Below, in pieces: positions 25,497 to 33,765 of a stretch of 64,000 bases of DNA. Below the pieces are notes generated by a model, which saw only the letters and a program-made list of their open reading frames with translations, did not search any database and was not told the DNA's origin. This stretch comes from Acididesulfobacillus acetoxydans (lineage in GTDB: Bacteria; Bacillota; Desulfitobacteriia; Desulfitobacteriales; Desulfitobacteriaceae), in NCBI RefSeq assembly GCF_902729405.1, contig NZ_LR746496.1:3658001-3722000 (forward strand), read 5' to 3'. How positions within the stretch are numbered: position 1 is the first letter of the stretch; every line of letters begins with the position of its first letter. The position numbers and the translations under genes were made by a program.

Positions 25497-26444
25497 TTAT
25501 TTATGAAAGTGCGCGGTCAGCTTGGCATACGCTTCTTCCGCTTCCGCCAGAAGAGAACGGATGATCTCGGCCGCCGGTTCAATCTTACGCACCGCGCCTG
25601 CCACCTGGCCGGCCATGACGGAGCCGTTGTCGACATCTCCCTCCACCATGGCCAAGCGCAGTTTACCCGTACCGAACTTCTCCAGTTCCTCTTTAGCCCG
25701 TCCGTCCGCTTCCAGCCGGGCAAATTCCCGGGTAAAACGATTGTCGAGACAACGAACCGGATGACCGAGCGATTGCCCGGTGACCACCGTGTCCCGGTCC
25801 CGGGCTTTGAGAATTTTCTCTTTGACGCGGCCGGAAACCGTGCACTCCTCGGCACACATGAAACGGGTGCCCATCTGAACTCCCTCGGCTCCCAGAGCCA
25901 AGGCCGCCAGCAAGCCGCGCCCATCCGCGATGCCCCCGGCGGCAATCACCGGAATGTGTACGGCATCCACCACCTGGGGCACGAGCGGCAGGGTGCAGAC
26001 CTCGCCGACATGCCCGCCGGACTCCATCCCCTCCGCGACCAAGGCATCGGCACCGGCCTTTTCCAATCTTTTGGCCAAGGCTACGGAAGCAACAACCGGT
26101 ATAACTTTTGTTCCCACTTCCTTCAGCACCGGTACATACTTCCCGGGATTTCCCGCCCCGGTGGTGATGACCGGTACCCGCTCCCTGACAATGACCCGGA
26201 TGATTTCCTCGACGAAGGGGGACATAAGCATCACGTTGACCCCAAAGGGCTTAGACGTAAGTTTTTTGACTTTGGCAATCTCCGCCTCCACCCAGGACGC
26301 CGGGGCTTGGCCGGCCCCGATAATACCCAGACCCCCGGCTTCGGAGACCGCGGCCGCCAACTCCCCCGTGGCGACCCAGGCCATCCCTCCCTGAAAGACA
26401 GGGTACTCGATATTTAACAGGTCACAGATTCTCGTCCGTATCAA
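25497..26444 (-). CDS. fabK: Enoyl-ACP reductase II (FMN-dependent)
   Basis: FabK performs the last reduction of each elongation cycle in bacteria lacking FabI. The sequence has the hallmark start IRTRICDLLNIEYPVFQGGMAW, shown here only in part as CDLLNIEYPVFQGGMAW. VNVMLMSPFVEE, MESGGHVGEV with the active-site-region histidine, AGGIADGRGLLAAL and the phosphate-binding MGTRFMCAEE follow. I use the TTG start at 26444, which overlaps the fabH stop (TTGA) and has AAGGAG eight bases upstream; the frame is open 15 codons further into fabH. The neighbours are fabH and fabD, so this is the main enoyl reductase. Confidence 0.94.
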   Translation of the reverse strand: MIRTRICDLLNIEYPVFQGGMAWVATGELAAAVSEAGGLGIIGAGQAPASWVEAEIAKVKKLTSKPFGVNVMLMSPFVEEIIRVIVRERVPVITTGAGNPGKYVPVLKEVGTKVIPVVASVALAKRLEKAGADALVAEGMESGGHVGEVCTLPLVPQVVDAVHIPVIAAGGIADGRGLLAALALGAEGVQMGTRFMCAEECTVSGRVKEKILKARDRDTVVTGQSLGHPVRCLDNRFTREFARLEADGRAKEELEKFGTGKLRLAMVEGDVDNGSVMAGQVAGAVRKIEPAAEIIRSLLAEAEEAYAKLTAHFHK

Positions 26445-27442
26445 CCGTTCCACTCCTTCCCTGCCCATTTGAGCACCGCCGCTCCCCAAGTCAAGCCCGC
26501 TCCGAAAGCGACCATGAGCAAAATATCTCCTTGGGCTACCCGGCCTCCCCTCACTGCCTCATCTAAAGCGACCGGAATGGAAGCCGCCGACATGTTGCCA
26601 TAGCGGTCCAAATTGATCACGACTTTTTCGGGGGAAATGCCTAATCTCTTGACGGCGGACTCCACAATCCGCATATTGGCCTGATGCGGCACTAAGAGGT
26701 CTACCTCTTCTTTTCTCAAACCGGCCTTCTCCAAAGCTTTGACAGCTGCCTCTCCCATGATCCGGACGGCAAACTTAAACACCTCGTTACCCGCCATGTG
26801 AATCGTATGCATCTTCTCTGCCAGGGTCTCAACGCTCGGCGGGTGGGCCGAACCCCCCGCGGGCAGCATCAGCAGATCCCCGCCGCCGCCGTCCGCTCCC
26901 AATTCGAAACTCAGGAAACCGGCGCCCTCCTCCACTCGTTGCAAAACGGCCGCCCCGGCGCCGTCTCCGAACAAGACACAGGTGGATCGATCCTCCCAAT
27001 TCACCAGCTTGCTCAAAGTTTCCGCCCCGATCACGAGAGCACTGCGGTACATGCCGGTGGCAATAAACTGACTGGCCGTGGCCGCGCCGTAGATAAAACC
27101 ACTGCAGCCCGCTTCCAAATCGAAAGCCGCACAGTTCTTGGCCCCCAGGCGCTCGGCGACCAGACAAGCCGTAGCCGGAAACGGATAGTCACCCGTCACC
27201 GTCATGACGATCACGAGGTCGAGTTCCTCCGCGCCCACCCTCGCGGCCGCCAAGGCCCGCAGGGCTGCCTGGTAGCACAATTCGGACACCGGCATCCCGT
27301 CCGGCACAATGTGCCGTTCTTTGATCCCGGTGCGCGTCGTGATCCACTCGTCATTCGTGTCCACCATTTTCTCCAAATCGGCATTGGTCAAGACCTTCTC
27401 CGGGGCATAGGAGCCTGTGCCCACGATTCCCACGCTGTACAT
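26441..27442 (-). CDS. fabH: 3-oxoacyl-ACP synthase III
   Basis: FabH starts fatty acid synthesis by condensing an acyl-CoA with malonyl-ACP and helps set iso, anteiso or straight chains. The 333-residue protein shows the catalytic Cys in LEAGCSGFIYG (about residue 112) and His in LVPHQANMRI. The Asn lies in DRYGNMSAASIP. Family blocks NDEWITTRTGIKER and FGDGAGAAVL are present. It overlaps fabK by 4 bp and follows plsX by 87 bp. Confidence 0.97.
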   Translation of the reverse strand: MYSVGIVGTGSYAPEKVLTNADLEKMVDTNDEWITTRTGIKERHIVPDGMPVSELCYQAALRALAAARVGAEELDLVIVMTVTGDYPFPATACLVAERLGAKNCAAFDLEAGCSGFIYGAATASQFIATGMYRSALVIGAETLSKLVNWEDRSTCVLFGDGAGAAVLQRVEEGAGFLSFELGADGGGGDLLMLPAGGSAHPPSVETLAEKMHTIHMAGNEVFKFAVRIMGEAAVKALEKAGLRKEEVDLLVPHQANMRIVESAVKRLGISPEKVVINLDRYGNMSAASIPVALDEAVRGGRVAQGDILLMVAFGAGLTWGAAVLKWAGKEWNG

Positions 27443-27529
27443 TACTTAACCCCCCATAACTTCTTAGTCTACTCCACCGGCTCAGTCCACTCCGCCGGGA
27501 CAGGACCCCCGTCCCAACACCCTCCGGCA

Positions 27530-28525
27530 CTATCGGTCCGCCGGCCGCAGAGCCCGGCTGATTTCTTCCACAAAACGGGACTGCACGCATTCTTTGGCGA
27601 CCCGGACCGCATTGCGAATCGCTTTGGCTTTGGAACTGCCGTGACAAATGATGCTGATCCCGTTCACCCCTAAGAGGGGCGCCCCGCCGTATTCGGCGTA
27701 ATCCAGACTCCGGGCGATCTCTTTGAGGCCGGGTTTGACCATAAGAGCTCCCAATTTGCGCACCGGCGAAGAAGTGATTTTCTCTTTGATCTGCTCAAAG
27801 AACGCACCGGCCAATCCTTCGGCCGTTTTCAGCAGGACGTTCCCTACGAAGCCGTCGCAGACGACGACGTCCGCCCGGCCATACGGTACATCCCGGCCCT
27901 CGATATTTCCGATAAAGTTCAACCCGCTGGCCTTGAGCAGCGGATAGGCGTGTTGGGTCAGGTCGTTTCCTTTTCCTTCTTCACCCCCGATGTTCAAAAG
28001 CCCAACCCGGGGCTCCCTGAGGCCGAGAATCCTCTCCGCGTAGATGCTGCCCATCCGGGCGTATTGCAGAAGGTGTTCCGCTTTCGCGTCGGGATTGGCA
28101 CCCACATCCAAGACCAGCTTCCCGCCTTCCAAGGTGGGCATGACTGTGGCAATGGCCGGACGCTCCACCCCCTTGATCCGGCCCAAGCCCAGGAGCGAAG
28201 CCGCCATTTGCGCTCCTGTGCTCCCCGCGCTGACGAGAGCGTCCGCCTCCTTCTCCCTGACCATCCGGGTTGCCACGACGATCGAAGAATCTTTTTTGCT
28301 GCGCACGGCTTGAGCGGGATGTTCACCCATAGCCACGGTTTCCTCGGCCTGGCGGATAACCACATTCCCAGGCTGGGAACCGTTCGGCAAGAAGGGTTTG
28401 ATCTCCCTTTCTCTTCCCACCAGGATCAGTTCCAGCTGAGGAAAAGCCTCCGCCGCCTGGCAGGCCCCTTTGACGATTTCCCCGGGGGCATGGTCTCCCC
28501 CCATGGCGTCCACCGCAATCTTCAT
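27530..28525 (-). CDS. plsX: Phosphate acyltransferase PlsX
   Basis: PlsX converts acyl-ACP to acyl-phosphate, the donor used by PlsY for phosphatidic acid synthesis. The N-terminus MKIAVDAMGGDHAP is the family signature. The PIPVGR-like VGREREIKPF, AGSTGAQMAAS (about 102-112) and VVVCDGFVGNVLLKTAEG blocks are present. The C-terminal GGAPLLGVNGISIICHGSS is also typical. It lies 3 bp after fapR and upstream of fabH, the standard fapR-plsX-fab order. The 331-residue length is normal. Confidence 0.97.
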   Translation of the reverse strand: MKIAVDAMGGDHAPGEIVKGACQAAEAFPQLELILVGREREIKPFLPNGSQPGNVVIRQAEETVAMGEHPAQAVRSKKDSSIVVATRMVREKEADALVSAGSTGAQMAASLLGLGRIKGVERPAIATVMPTLEGGKLVLDVGANPDAKAEHLLQYARMGSIYAERILGLREPRVGLLNIGGEEGKGNDLTQHAYPLLKASGLNFIGNIEGRDVPYGRADVVVCDGFVGNVLLKTAEGLAGAFFEQIKEKITSSPVRKLGALMVKPGLKEIARSLDYAEYGGAPLLGVNGISIICHGSSKAKAIRNAVRVAKECVQSRFVEEISRALRPADR

Positions 28526-28528
28526 CTT

Positions 28529-29110
28529 TCATTCCCCCTCTCCCGCGGCAAAGGCGGCGGCCGCAAAACCGAACATAATCCATTTGCCGCTCAGAACATC
28601 CTCCCCGTTAACCCGGGAGACCACCTCAATCCAATACTTATCCTTTTTGCGTTTGATGACCCTTCCTTCGGCCACCACTCGCTCCTTCAGCCGGACCGGT
28701 CTGAGAAATTTGACTTCCGCACTCCCGGTCAGGGCGACCTCGGCATCGATCAGAGCCACCGCCAGGGAATTGGCTTGTCCGAACAAATGGTGTCCGCGGG
28801 CTGCCTGGGCTTTGGTCAGGATCATCGTCTTATCAATCATCAGTTCCGAGCGCCCACAGCGTCCGATCTTCAGCTCCAAAAGCTTCCCCACAATCTCCTG
28901 TTGACCCAGTGCCCTTAACTCGATAGCCTCGTTCGCCACCAGCCGGGTGCGCTGTCTGAGTTCCGCTATGCCCAACTCCGCCCGGTCCAAGCGGATCGTC
29001 GGTACACTCACTCCGAAATACACTGCCAATTCGCGGTCGGTCAGGAGCGGATTGCGGGCAATAATGTCCCGCAGGTTTTCCTGCCGCCGTTCTTTTTGCT
29101 GATAGCGCAT
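28529..29110 (-). CDS. fapR: Malonyl-CoA-responsive transcription factor FapR
   Basis: FapR represses fatty acid and phospholipid genes until malonyl-CoA binds and releases it from DNA. The 193-residue protein has an N-terminal DeoR-like helix-turn-helix (DRELAVYFGVSVPTIRLDRAEL, about residues 24-45, shown here only to indicate position). A linker helix and a C-terminal hot-dog ligand domain follow, with QANSLAVALIDAEVALTG and VVSRVNGEDVLSGKWIMFG. It is the first gene of the plsX-fab operon and its promoter carries a FapR-box-like palindrome, so it is likely autoregulated. Confidence 0.95.
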   Translation of the reverse strand: MRYQQKERRQENLRDIIARNPLLTDRELAVYFGVSVPTIRLDRAELGIAELRQRTRLVANEAIELRALGQQEIVGKLLELKIGRCGRSELMIDKTMILTKAQAARGHHLFGQANSLAVALIDAEVALTGSAEVKFLRPVRLKERVVAEGRVIKRKKDKYWIEVVSRVNGEDVLSGKWIMFGFAAAAFAAGEGE

Positions 29111-29155
29111 GCCCCATCACCCGTCTCGGTCATTATCATGACCCTGGTTCGATTT

Positions 29156-29172
29156 TTATTACCTGGTCATAA
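29156..29172. promoter_or_regulatory. Candidate FapR operator
   Basis: TTATTACCTGGTCATAA on the plus strand is a near-palindrome that matches the known FapR box type (TTAGTACCTGGTACTAA-like) at 14 of 17 positions. It overlaps the last base of the fapR -10 element and covers the expected transcription start, an ideal repressor position. A related half (ATGACCCTGG) lies 10-20 bp further downstream. Confidence 0.7.
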
Positions 29173-29200
29173 TTATAACCGAAGCACCTCCCCTGTGCAA
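29172..29200 (-). promoter_or_regulatory. Sigma-A promoter of the fapR-plsX-fab operon
   Basis: TTGCAC (29200-29195) and a perfect TATAAT (29177-29172) are 17 bp apart on the minus strand, about 60 bp upstream of the fapR start. Confidence 0.8.
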
Positions 29201-29235
29201 GCGAAGGCAACAATCCTTCGCAGTTTTTCCTGATC

Positions 29236-29272
29236 TAAGCCAAGTTTCGGCAACATAAGCCAAGTTTCGGCA
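29236..29272. repeat. 17-bp tandem direct repeat upstream of the fapR promoter
   Basis: TAAGCCAAGTTTCGGCA occurs at 29236-29252 and 29256-29272, a 20-bp period, upstream of the fapR -35 element. Confidence 0.8.
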
Positions 29273-29334
29273 GTCATTGGCATGAGTCGTTCGCTTTGCC
29301 CAGCCGCGCCAGGCTGCTTTGCGGCCGGAAAGCG

Positions 29335-29361
29335 AAAACCGCCCGGGGATTGCCCGAGCGG
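29335..29361 (-). terminator. Terminator of yceD-rpmF
   Basis: On the minus strand CCGCTCGGG pairs with CCCCGGGCGG (nine pairs including one G-T) around a short CAAT loop, followed by TTTT. It lies 89 bp after the rpmF stop and insulates the fapR promoter from upstream transcription. Confidence 0.6.
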
Positions 29362-29449
29362 CCGCTATTCTCATGTGCCGATCAGCTTGACTGAACCAGA
29401 TCAGCTTTACTGAACCAATTGTAAGACTCCCGCTTCCGCGGGCAAAGGC

Positions 29450-29629
29450 TTACTCGCTGACGGTAAGAACTTTTTTGGACTTGTAATACCCGCAGGCGGG
29501 GCAGACATGATGCGCCAGTTTTAACTTATGGCATTGGGGACATTCGGTGATATTCGGCGCGGATAATTTCCACATAGCCCGGCGTTTGCGCACCCGAGCT
29601 TTGGATTGGCGATGTTGAGCAACACCCAT
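29450..29629 (-). CDS. rpmF: 50S ribosomal protein L32
   Basis: This 59-residue protein is too short for many ORF filters but is clear. MGVAQHRQSKARVRKRRAMW is followed by a zinc ribbon with the two pairs CPQC and CPAC (TECPQCHKLKLAHHVCPACG), then a basic end KSKKVLTVSE. The retention of all four cysteines shows the zinc-binding form of bL32. The start ATG at 29629 has a GGGGG-type site upstream. It follows yceD by 22 bp, the near-universal pair. Confidence 0.96.
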   Translation of the reverse strand: MGVAQHRQSKARVRKRRAMWKLSAPNITECPQCHKLKLAHHVCPACGYYKSKKVLTVSE

Positions 29630-29651
29630 GGTTACACCCCCTTCATAAAAG

Positions 29652-30161
29652 TCAATCGTCCAATGTTAATTTCGCTAAGCCGGCCAGCCTCGGGTCGGCC
29701 TCGCTTGTCACACACCGGCACTTTTCCCGGTTCAAATTGGCGCCGCACAGCTGGCATAAGCCCTGGCAATTGGGTGTACAGACAAACTTCATGGGCAAGG
29801 CCAGAACTATCTGTTCCAGAATGCGCTCATTGATCATGAATTCATCTTTCTCAAACAAAAAAGCGGATTCTTGCTGTTCTTCTGTGGCTGAAGGAGCATA
29901 AACCCATTCATCTTCAAAGCTCAGATTCATAGGATAGCGGAAATCCTCCAGACAACGGCCGCAGACCGCCTTCAGCTCTGTGACAACAATCCCCTGCGCC
30001 AGCAGTAACTTTCCTGTGTTATGCACCCGAAGCTGAACGTGTACCGGAGATAGGAAAGAAATCGTCTCACTTGCGAACTCAAAAGGCGGAAAATCTTCCT
30101 CCAAGTCAAACTGAGCCGTCTCACCGGCAGCACGGCGAACCCTGGTGATATTCACTTTCAT
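29652..30161 (-). CDS. yceD: DUF177 (YceD-family) protein
   Basis: YceD/DUF177 proteins precede rpmF in most bacteria and have been linked to 23S rRNA accumulation. The 169-residue protein has an N-terminal beta-rich part and the conserved CGRCLEDFRYPM motif (about residues 71-82). A second cysteine-rich block CTPNCQGLCQLCGANLN near the C-terminus probably binds zinc. It is transcribed from a consensus promoter just upstream and is coupled to rpmF. Confidence 0.92.
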   Translation of the reverse strand: MKVNITRVRRAAGETAQFDLEEDFPPFEFASETISFLSPVHVQLRVHNTGKLLLAQGIVVTELKAVCGRCLEDFRYPMNLSFEDEWVYAPSATEEQQESAFLFEKDEFMINERILEQIVLALPMKFVCTPNCQGLCQLCGANLNREKCRCVTSEADPRLAGLAKLTLDD

Positions 30162-30188
30162 ATCTCATCACCCCGATACACAGTCTAT

Positions 30189-30217
30189 ATTATATGGGCC
30201 CGCAAATATGTTGTCAA
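30189..30217 (-). promoter_or_regulatory. Consensus sigma-A promoter of yceD-rpmF
   Basis: A perfect TTGACA (30217-30212) and a perfect TATAAT (30194-30189) are 17 bp apart on the minus strand, 27 bp upstream of the yceD start. This is the best promoter in the window, suited to ribosomal protein expression. Confidence 0.88.
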
Positions 30218-30247
30218 GGAAACGGAAAACCGGTCGGGAAACCGGTC

Positions 30248-31447
30248 TCACAGACCTCTGACAACCTCCTCCGTCTCCAGAGCAATCATGAGTTCCTCGT
30301 TGGTCGGAATCACCAGGATCGGGCAGCGCGTTCCCTCGGCCGAAATATCCACTTCTTCGCCGCGCACTTTATTCTTTTCCGGGTCAACGGCGACGCCCAT
30401 ATAGCTGAGTCCGCCGCAGACTGCCTCACGCATGCCGGCGGAATTTTCCCCCAAACCGGCCGTAAAGATAATCGCGTCCACCCCGTCCAGAATAGCCGCA
30501 TAGGCGCCGATGTACTCTTTGACATCGTGAGCAAAAATATCGAGAGCGAGTTGGGCCCTCCCATTGCCTTGCTGCGCCGCCGCTTCGATATCCCGGAAAT
30601 CGCTGCTCACGCCTGAGACGCCCAGAACCCCCGAGCGTTTATTGAGGAAGTCATTGATTTGTTCAAAATCCATGTTTTCCTTACGCATGATATAGGACAC
30701 AATGGCCGGATCGAGATTCCCCGAGCGGGTGCCCATCATCAGCCCTTCCAAAGGGGTGAATCCCATCGATGTTTCCACCGACTTGCCCCCTCTGACAGCC
30801 GTGATCGAAGAACCGTTGCCCAAATGGCAGCTGATTAGTTTCAGGCTTGCCAAGGGCTTTTGCAAGAGGACCGCCGCCCGTTGACTGACATATTTATGCG
30901 AAGTACCGTGAAATCCATAGCGGCGAATCTTGTATTTTTCGTACATCTCATACGGCAAACCGTAAATGTAGGCCTCTCTGGGCATGGTCTGGTGAAAGGC
31001 CGTGTCAAAGACCGCCACCTGCGGCACACCCGGCATCAGTTTTTGGCAGGCTTTAATACCGGCAATATTGGGGGGATTGTGCAGGGGTGCCAGTTCCACA
31101 CAGTCTTCGATTCCCTTCATGACCTCGGCGGTTACCAACGCGGACTGGGCAAATTCCTCCCCACCGTGGACAACCCGGTGCCCCACGGCCCCAATCTGTC
31201 CCAGATTTTGCATTACGCCGTATGTGGGATCGACCAGAGTGTCCAGGACCAGCCGGATCGCCACCGTGTGATCGGGAATTTCGAGCACCGCGGCTTTCGC
31301 GTCTTTTCCCGCCGGCCGGTGGGTCAAACCCGAACCGGACATGCCAATCCGCTCCACTAAACCCTTGGCCAGAGGATTCCGGGTCACCGTGTCGAGCAGT
31401 TGATACTTTAGCGAAGAACTGCCACAGTTAATGACCAAAATGTACAT
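30248..31447 (-). CDS. ackA: Acetate kinase
   Basis: AckA interconverts acetyl phosphate plus ADP and acetate plus ATP, giving substrate-level ATP in fermenting or syntrophic anaerobes. The 399-residue protein begins MYILVINCGSSSLKYQLL with the first acetokinase signature. MGFTPLEGLMMGTRSGNLDP (about 239-258), HLGNGSSITAVRGG and FHGTSHKYV follow. The C-terminal FTAGLGENSAGMRE block is also conserved. No pta lies next to it; the only acyl phosphotransferase-like gene in the window is ptb-like, 30 kb away. Its own promoter lies at the 3' end of the patatin-like gene. Confidence 0.97.
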   Translation of the reverse strand: MYILVINCGSSSLKYQLLDTVTRNPLAKGLVERIGMSGSGLTHRPAGKDAKAAVLEIPDHTVAIRLVLDTLVDPTYGVMQNLGQIGAVGHRVVHGGEEFAQSALVTAEVMKGIEDCVELAPLHNPPNIAGIKACQKLMPGVPQVAVFDTAFHQTMPREAYIYGLPYEMYEKYKIRRYGFHGTSHKYVSQRAAVLLQKPLASLKLISCHLGNGSSITAVRGGKSVETSMGFTPLEGLMMGTRSGNLDPAIVSYIMRKENMDFEQINDFLNKRSGVLGVSGVSSDFRDIEAAAQQGNGRAQLALDIFAHDVKEYIGAYAAILDGVDAIIFTAGLGENSAGMREAVCGGLSYMGVAVDPEKNKVRGEEVDISAEGTRCPILVIPTNEELMIALETEEVVRGL

Positions 31448-31628
31448 TTGCTTCAGCTCCCCTACAAAAGAGTTAAAAACTTACATCCGCAACAGTAAAA
31501 ACACCCCCGGGGGCGATCCTGCACCGGATGCGAAACCCGCGCCGAGCGCCGGTCTCGGTTCAAACGTCGAGTGCTGGCGCTGCTCCCATACGGGCATCCG
31601 CCCGTCTTTTACGGCGACTGCCTTAGTG

Positions 31629-31658
31629 AGTGTACCACAGTTTTTCTCCGTTTTTCAA
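31629..31658 (-). promoter_or_regulatory. Promoter of ackA
   Basis: TTGAAA (31658-31653) and TACACT (31634-31629), 18 bp apart on the minus strand, with an upstream TG (extended -10, TGGTACACT). This gives a leader of about 170 nt that holds a GC palindrome followed by TGTTTTT (about 31500-31518), possibly an attenuator. Confidence 0.5.
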
Positions 31659-31662
31659 GTCC

Positions 31663-32424
31663 TTACTCCATCAGCCTTCTTATTTCAGAACATTGTGCCA
31701 GGGCCGCCTCCCGCCCGATGTCGATCGTCTCGGCAGCGGCGTCAAATTGAAGACTGCCAATATGTCCCACCTCAGGCTGGAGCAAGAGATCCGCATCAAG
31801 GCAGTGGCTGCGGAAAACCTCCTCCTGCAGGATTTCCACCGACTGCATCAAGACGTCCAGCGTCCCGCCTATTTTGCCGTTCAGGCCTTTTTTCACGTCC
31901 ACGGCCAAGACCTTTTCCGCTCCCATCTCCCGCGCCACGTGGACCGGCAGGCGATTCTTCACGGCACCGTCGACGAGAAGGCGGTCCTGATAGCGATAGG
32001 GCCGAAAAACCCCCGGGATGGAGATGCTGGCCCTGACCGCCTGAGCAACGCTTCCTTCCCGGAAGACCACCAGATCCCCGGTTTCTAAATCCGTCGCCAC
32101 AACCGCCAAAGGGACTTCCAAATCCTCGAAGGTCGCATCCCGGGTCAGCAGGCGCATGACCTCCAAGACTCGGTCGCCCTTGAACAGGCCTTCCCGCGGC
32201 ACGGAAACGTCAAACAAACGTTTGGTAAAACCGGGATAGATGAGAAGCCTCTCCACGCGCTCCAGGTCAAGACCCGTCGCCCAGATTGCCCCGAAAATAG
32301 CCCCGGCACTGCAACCCACGACCAGATCCGGCCGAATGTTTTCCTCTCTGAGAACCTGAAGGACTCCCAGATGCGCAAATCCTCTCGCTCCGCCTGCTCC
32401 CAGAACCAGACCCTTCTTGCCCAT
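31663..32424 (-). CDS. Patatin-like phospholipase/esterase (YlbK/RssA type)
   Basis: The 253-residue protein is a bacterial patatin-fold hydrolase with a Ser-Asp dyad. The oxyanion motif GAGGARGFAHLGVL lies at residues 9-22. The nucleophile is in VVGCSAGAIFGA (GxSxG, Ser about 39) and the catalytic Asp in LLVDGAVKNRLPV (about 154). There is no signal peptide or membrane segment, so it should be cytosolic. Family members cleave acyl esters of lipids; the natural substrate is unknown. In Bacillus the homologue ylbK lies next to ylbJ; here it is divergent from ylbJ, a conserved association. Confidence 0.88.
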   Translation of the reverse strand: MGKKGLVLGAGGARGFAHLGVLQVLREENIRPDLVVGCSAGAIFGAIWATGLDLERVERLLIYPGFTKRLFDVSVPREGLFKGDRVLEVMRLLTRDATFEDLEVPLAVVATDLETGDLVVFREGSVAQAVRASISIPGVFRPYRYQDRLLVDGAVKNRLPVHVAREMGAEKVLAVDVKKGLNGKIGGTLDVLMQSVEILQEEVFRSHCLDADLLLQPEVGHIGSLQFDAAAETIDIGREAALAQCSEIRRLME

Positions 32425-32549
32425 TCTCCCCTCCTAAACAAAATACTTCTAGAAGACAACCCTCCCCCCATATACTCTAAAGACCGAAAGAAACAAGACT
32501 CTGCTCTTACAACCTTCAGCCCGCACCTTTGAACTTGGACGGTGATTCG

Positions 32550-33710
32550 ATGTCTAAAGCCATACGTCCTCTCTTCATTCTTATTCTCGCCGTGGCTATG
32601 TTCATGTATCCTCAGGAAGTTCTTTCCGCGGCTGCCGGCGGCATTGAGCTTTGGGGCCGTTATGTTCTTCCCGCCCTGCTCCCCTTTTTCATTCTCTCCG
32701 ACCTTTTCGCGGGGACCGGTCTGGTCCATTTTCTGGGCGTCCTCCTGGAACCTTTGATGCGTCCGCTCTTTCGCCTCCCCGGAAAGGCGGCTTTCGTGGT
32801 GGCCATGGGGTATTCATCCGGTTTTCCCATGGGTGCGGTCCTAACCGCCAAACTGCGGCAGGAGGGAGAAATTACGCGAGCGGAAGGCGAACGGCTCCTT
32901 TCTTTCACCAATAACCCCAGCCCCGGCTTCATTTTCGGGGCTGTGGCCGCCGGGCTCCTGGGGCGACCCGGACTGGGCCCGCTCTTGGCCGGGTCCGTCT
33001 ACCTCAGCAATCTCGCCGTCGGCATACTTTTTCGTTTTTACGGTCCCTACCCCCCGGCGAAAGAGACGGGCCGTCCTTCCCTCCGTAAAGCCTGGCAAGC
33101 TCTGCTGGCCTTCAGAGCAAAAGATGATCGCCCCCTCGGCCGCATTCTGGGGCAGGCTGTTCAACAGAGCGTGACTACCGTTTTGGCGGTCGGCGGTTAC
33201 ATTGCTTTTTTCGCCGTTCTCGTCCGCCTTTTGACCCTGTGGAAAATCACCCTATACCTGGCAGTTCTGCTTCATCCTTTGGGACAATACTTCCTGCCTT
33301 TGCCGGCACTTAAGTCCCTCCTGGACGGCCTTTTGGAAATGACCCTCGGCTGTCAGGGGATGGTCAAAGCCTCTTCCCAACTCGGCACCCAAGTGGCGGG
33401 CCTCGCCCTGATCATGGGTTGGAGCGGGCTTTCGGTTTTCGCCCAGGTGGCAGGTTTCATCTCCGCCACGGATTTAAGGCTTTTCCCTTTTGCCTTGGCA
33501 CGCTTCCTCCACGCTTTTTTAGCCCTCATCCTCAGTCAGGTTTTTCTTCGCCTGACTCCGGTCCCGGTTTCCGGCCCTGCCTGGTCCGTTCCGGCAGGAA
33601 CCGACATCTGGCTCGGATCTTTGGCTCTGAGCGCCCGCTTCTTCCTGGGCAGCATAGCTCTCCTGTTTCTCCTGGCCTTCTTGCGCAGGGTATTGTCCCG
33701 CTCAAGTTAA
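32550..33710 (+). CDS. ylbJ: Sporulation integral membrane protein YlbJ
   Basis: YlbJ is a polytopic mother-cell membrane protein needed for full spore cortex and heat resistance in Bacillus. This 386-residue protein is very hydrophobic with about eight to ten membrane segments. It contains the conserved GYSSGFPMGAVLTAKL region (about residues 90-105) and SFTNNPSPGFIFGAVAAG (about 123-140), gate-like motifs of the nucleoside-transporter-related YlbJ family. I start at the ATG at 32550; a TTG seven codons upstream is also open. It is one of few plus-strand genes. A CATATACT resembling a sigma-E -10 lies at 32469-32476, but I find no matching -35. Confidence 0.9.
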   Translation: MSKAIRPLFILILAVAMFMYPQEVLSAAAGGIELWGRYVLPALLPFFILSDLFAGTGLVHFLGVLLEPLMRPLFRLPGKAAFVVAMGYSSGFPMGAVLTAKLRQEGEITRAEGERLLSFTNNPSPGFIFGAVAAGLLGRPGLGPLLAGSVYLSNLAVGILFRFYGPYPPAKETGRPSLRKAWQALLAFRAKDDRPLGRILGQAVQQSVTTVLAVGGYIAFFAVLVRLLTLWKITLYLAVLLHPLGQYFLPLPALKSLLDGLLEMTLGCQGMVKASSQLGTQVAGLALIMGWSGLSVFAQVAGFISATDLRLFPFALARFLHAFLALILSQVFLRLTPVPVSGPAWSVPAGTDIWLGSLALSARFFLGSIALLFLLAFLRRVLSRSS

Positions 33711-33765
33711 ATGATTTTTCCCCTGACAGCGATCGCTTGCGCCTATCGAATCCGAAGACCGATCC

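Larger units (their letters stand above)
29111..29449. other. Spacer between rpmF and fapR
   Basis: This spacer of 339 bp contains the rpmF terminator (29335-29361), a 17-bp direct repeat (29236-29252 and 29256-29272) and the fapR promoter with its operator (29156-29200). I see no coding potential. Confidence 0.6.

Noticed and set aside
24624-26417. A long plus-strand open frame of 597 codons opposite fabD and fabK
   Set aside because: It lies exactly antisense to two well-conserved enzymes, has no ribosome site or recognisable motif, and such frames are expected from GC-rich codon bias on the other strand.
32469-32476. CATATACT as a sigma-E -10 element for ylbJ
   Set aside because: It matches seven of eight consensus positions and fits known mother-cell control of ylbJ, but no -35 element lies at a workable distance.
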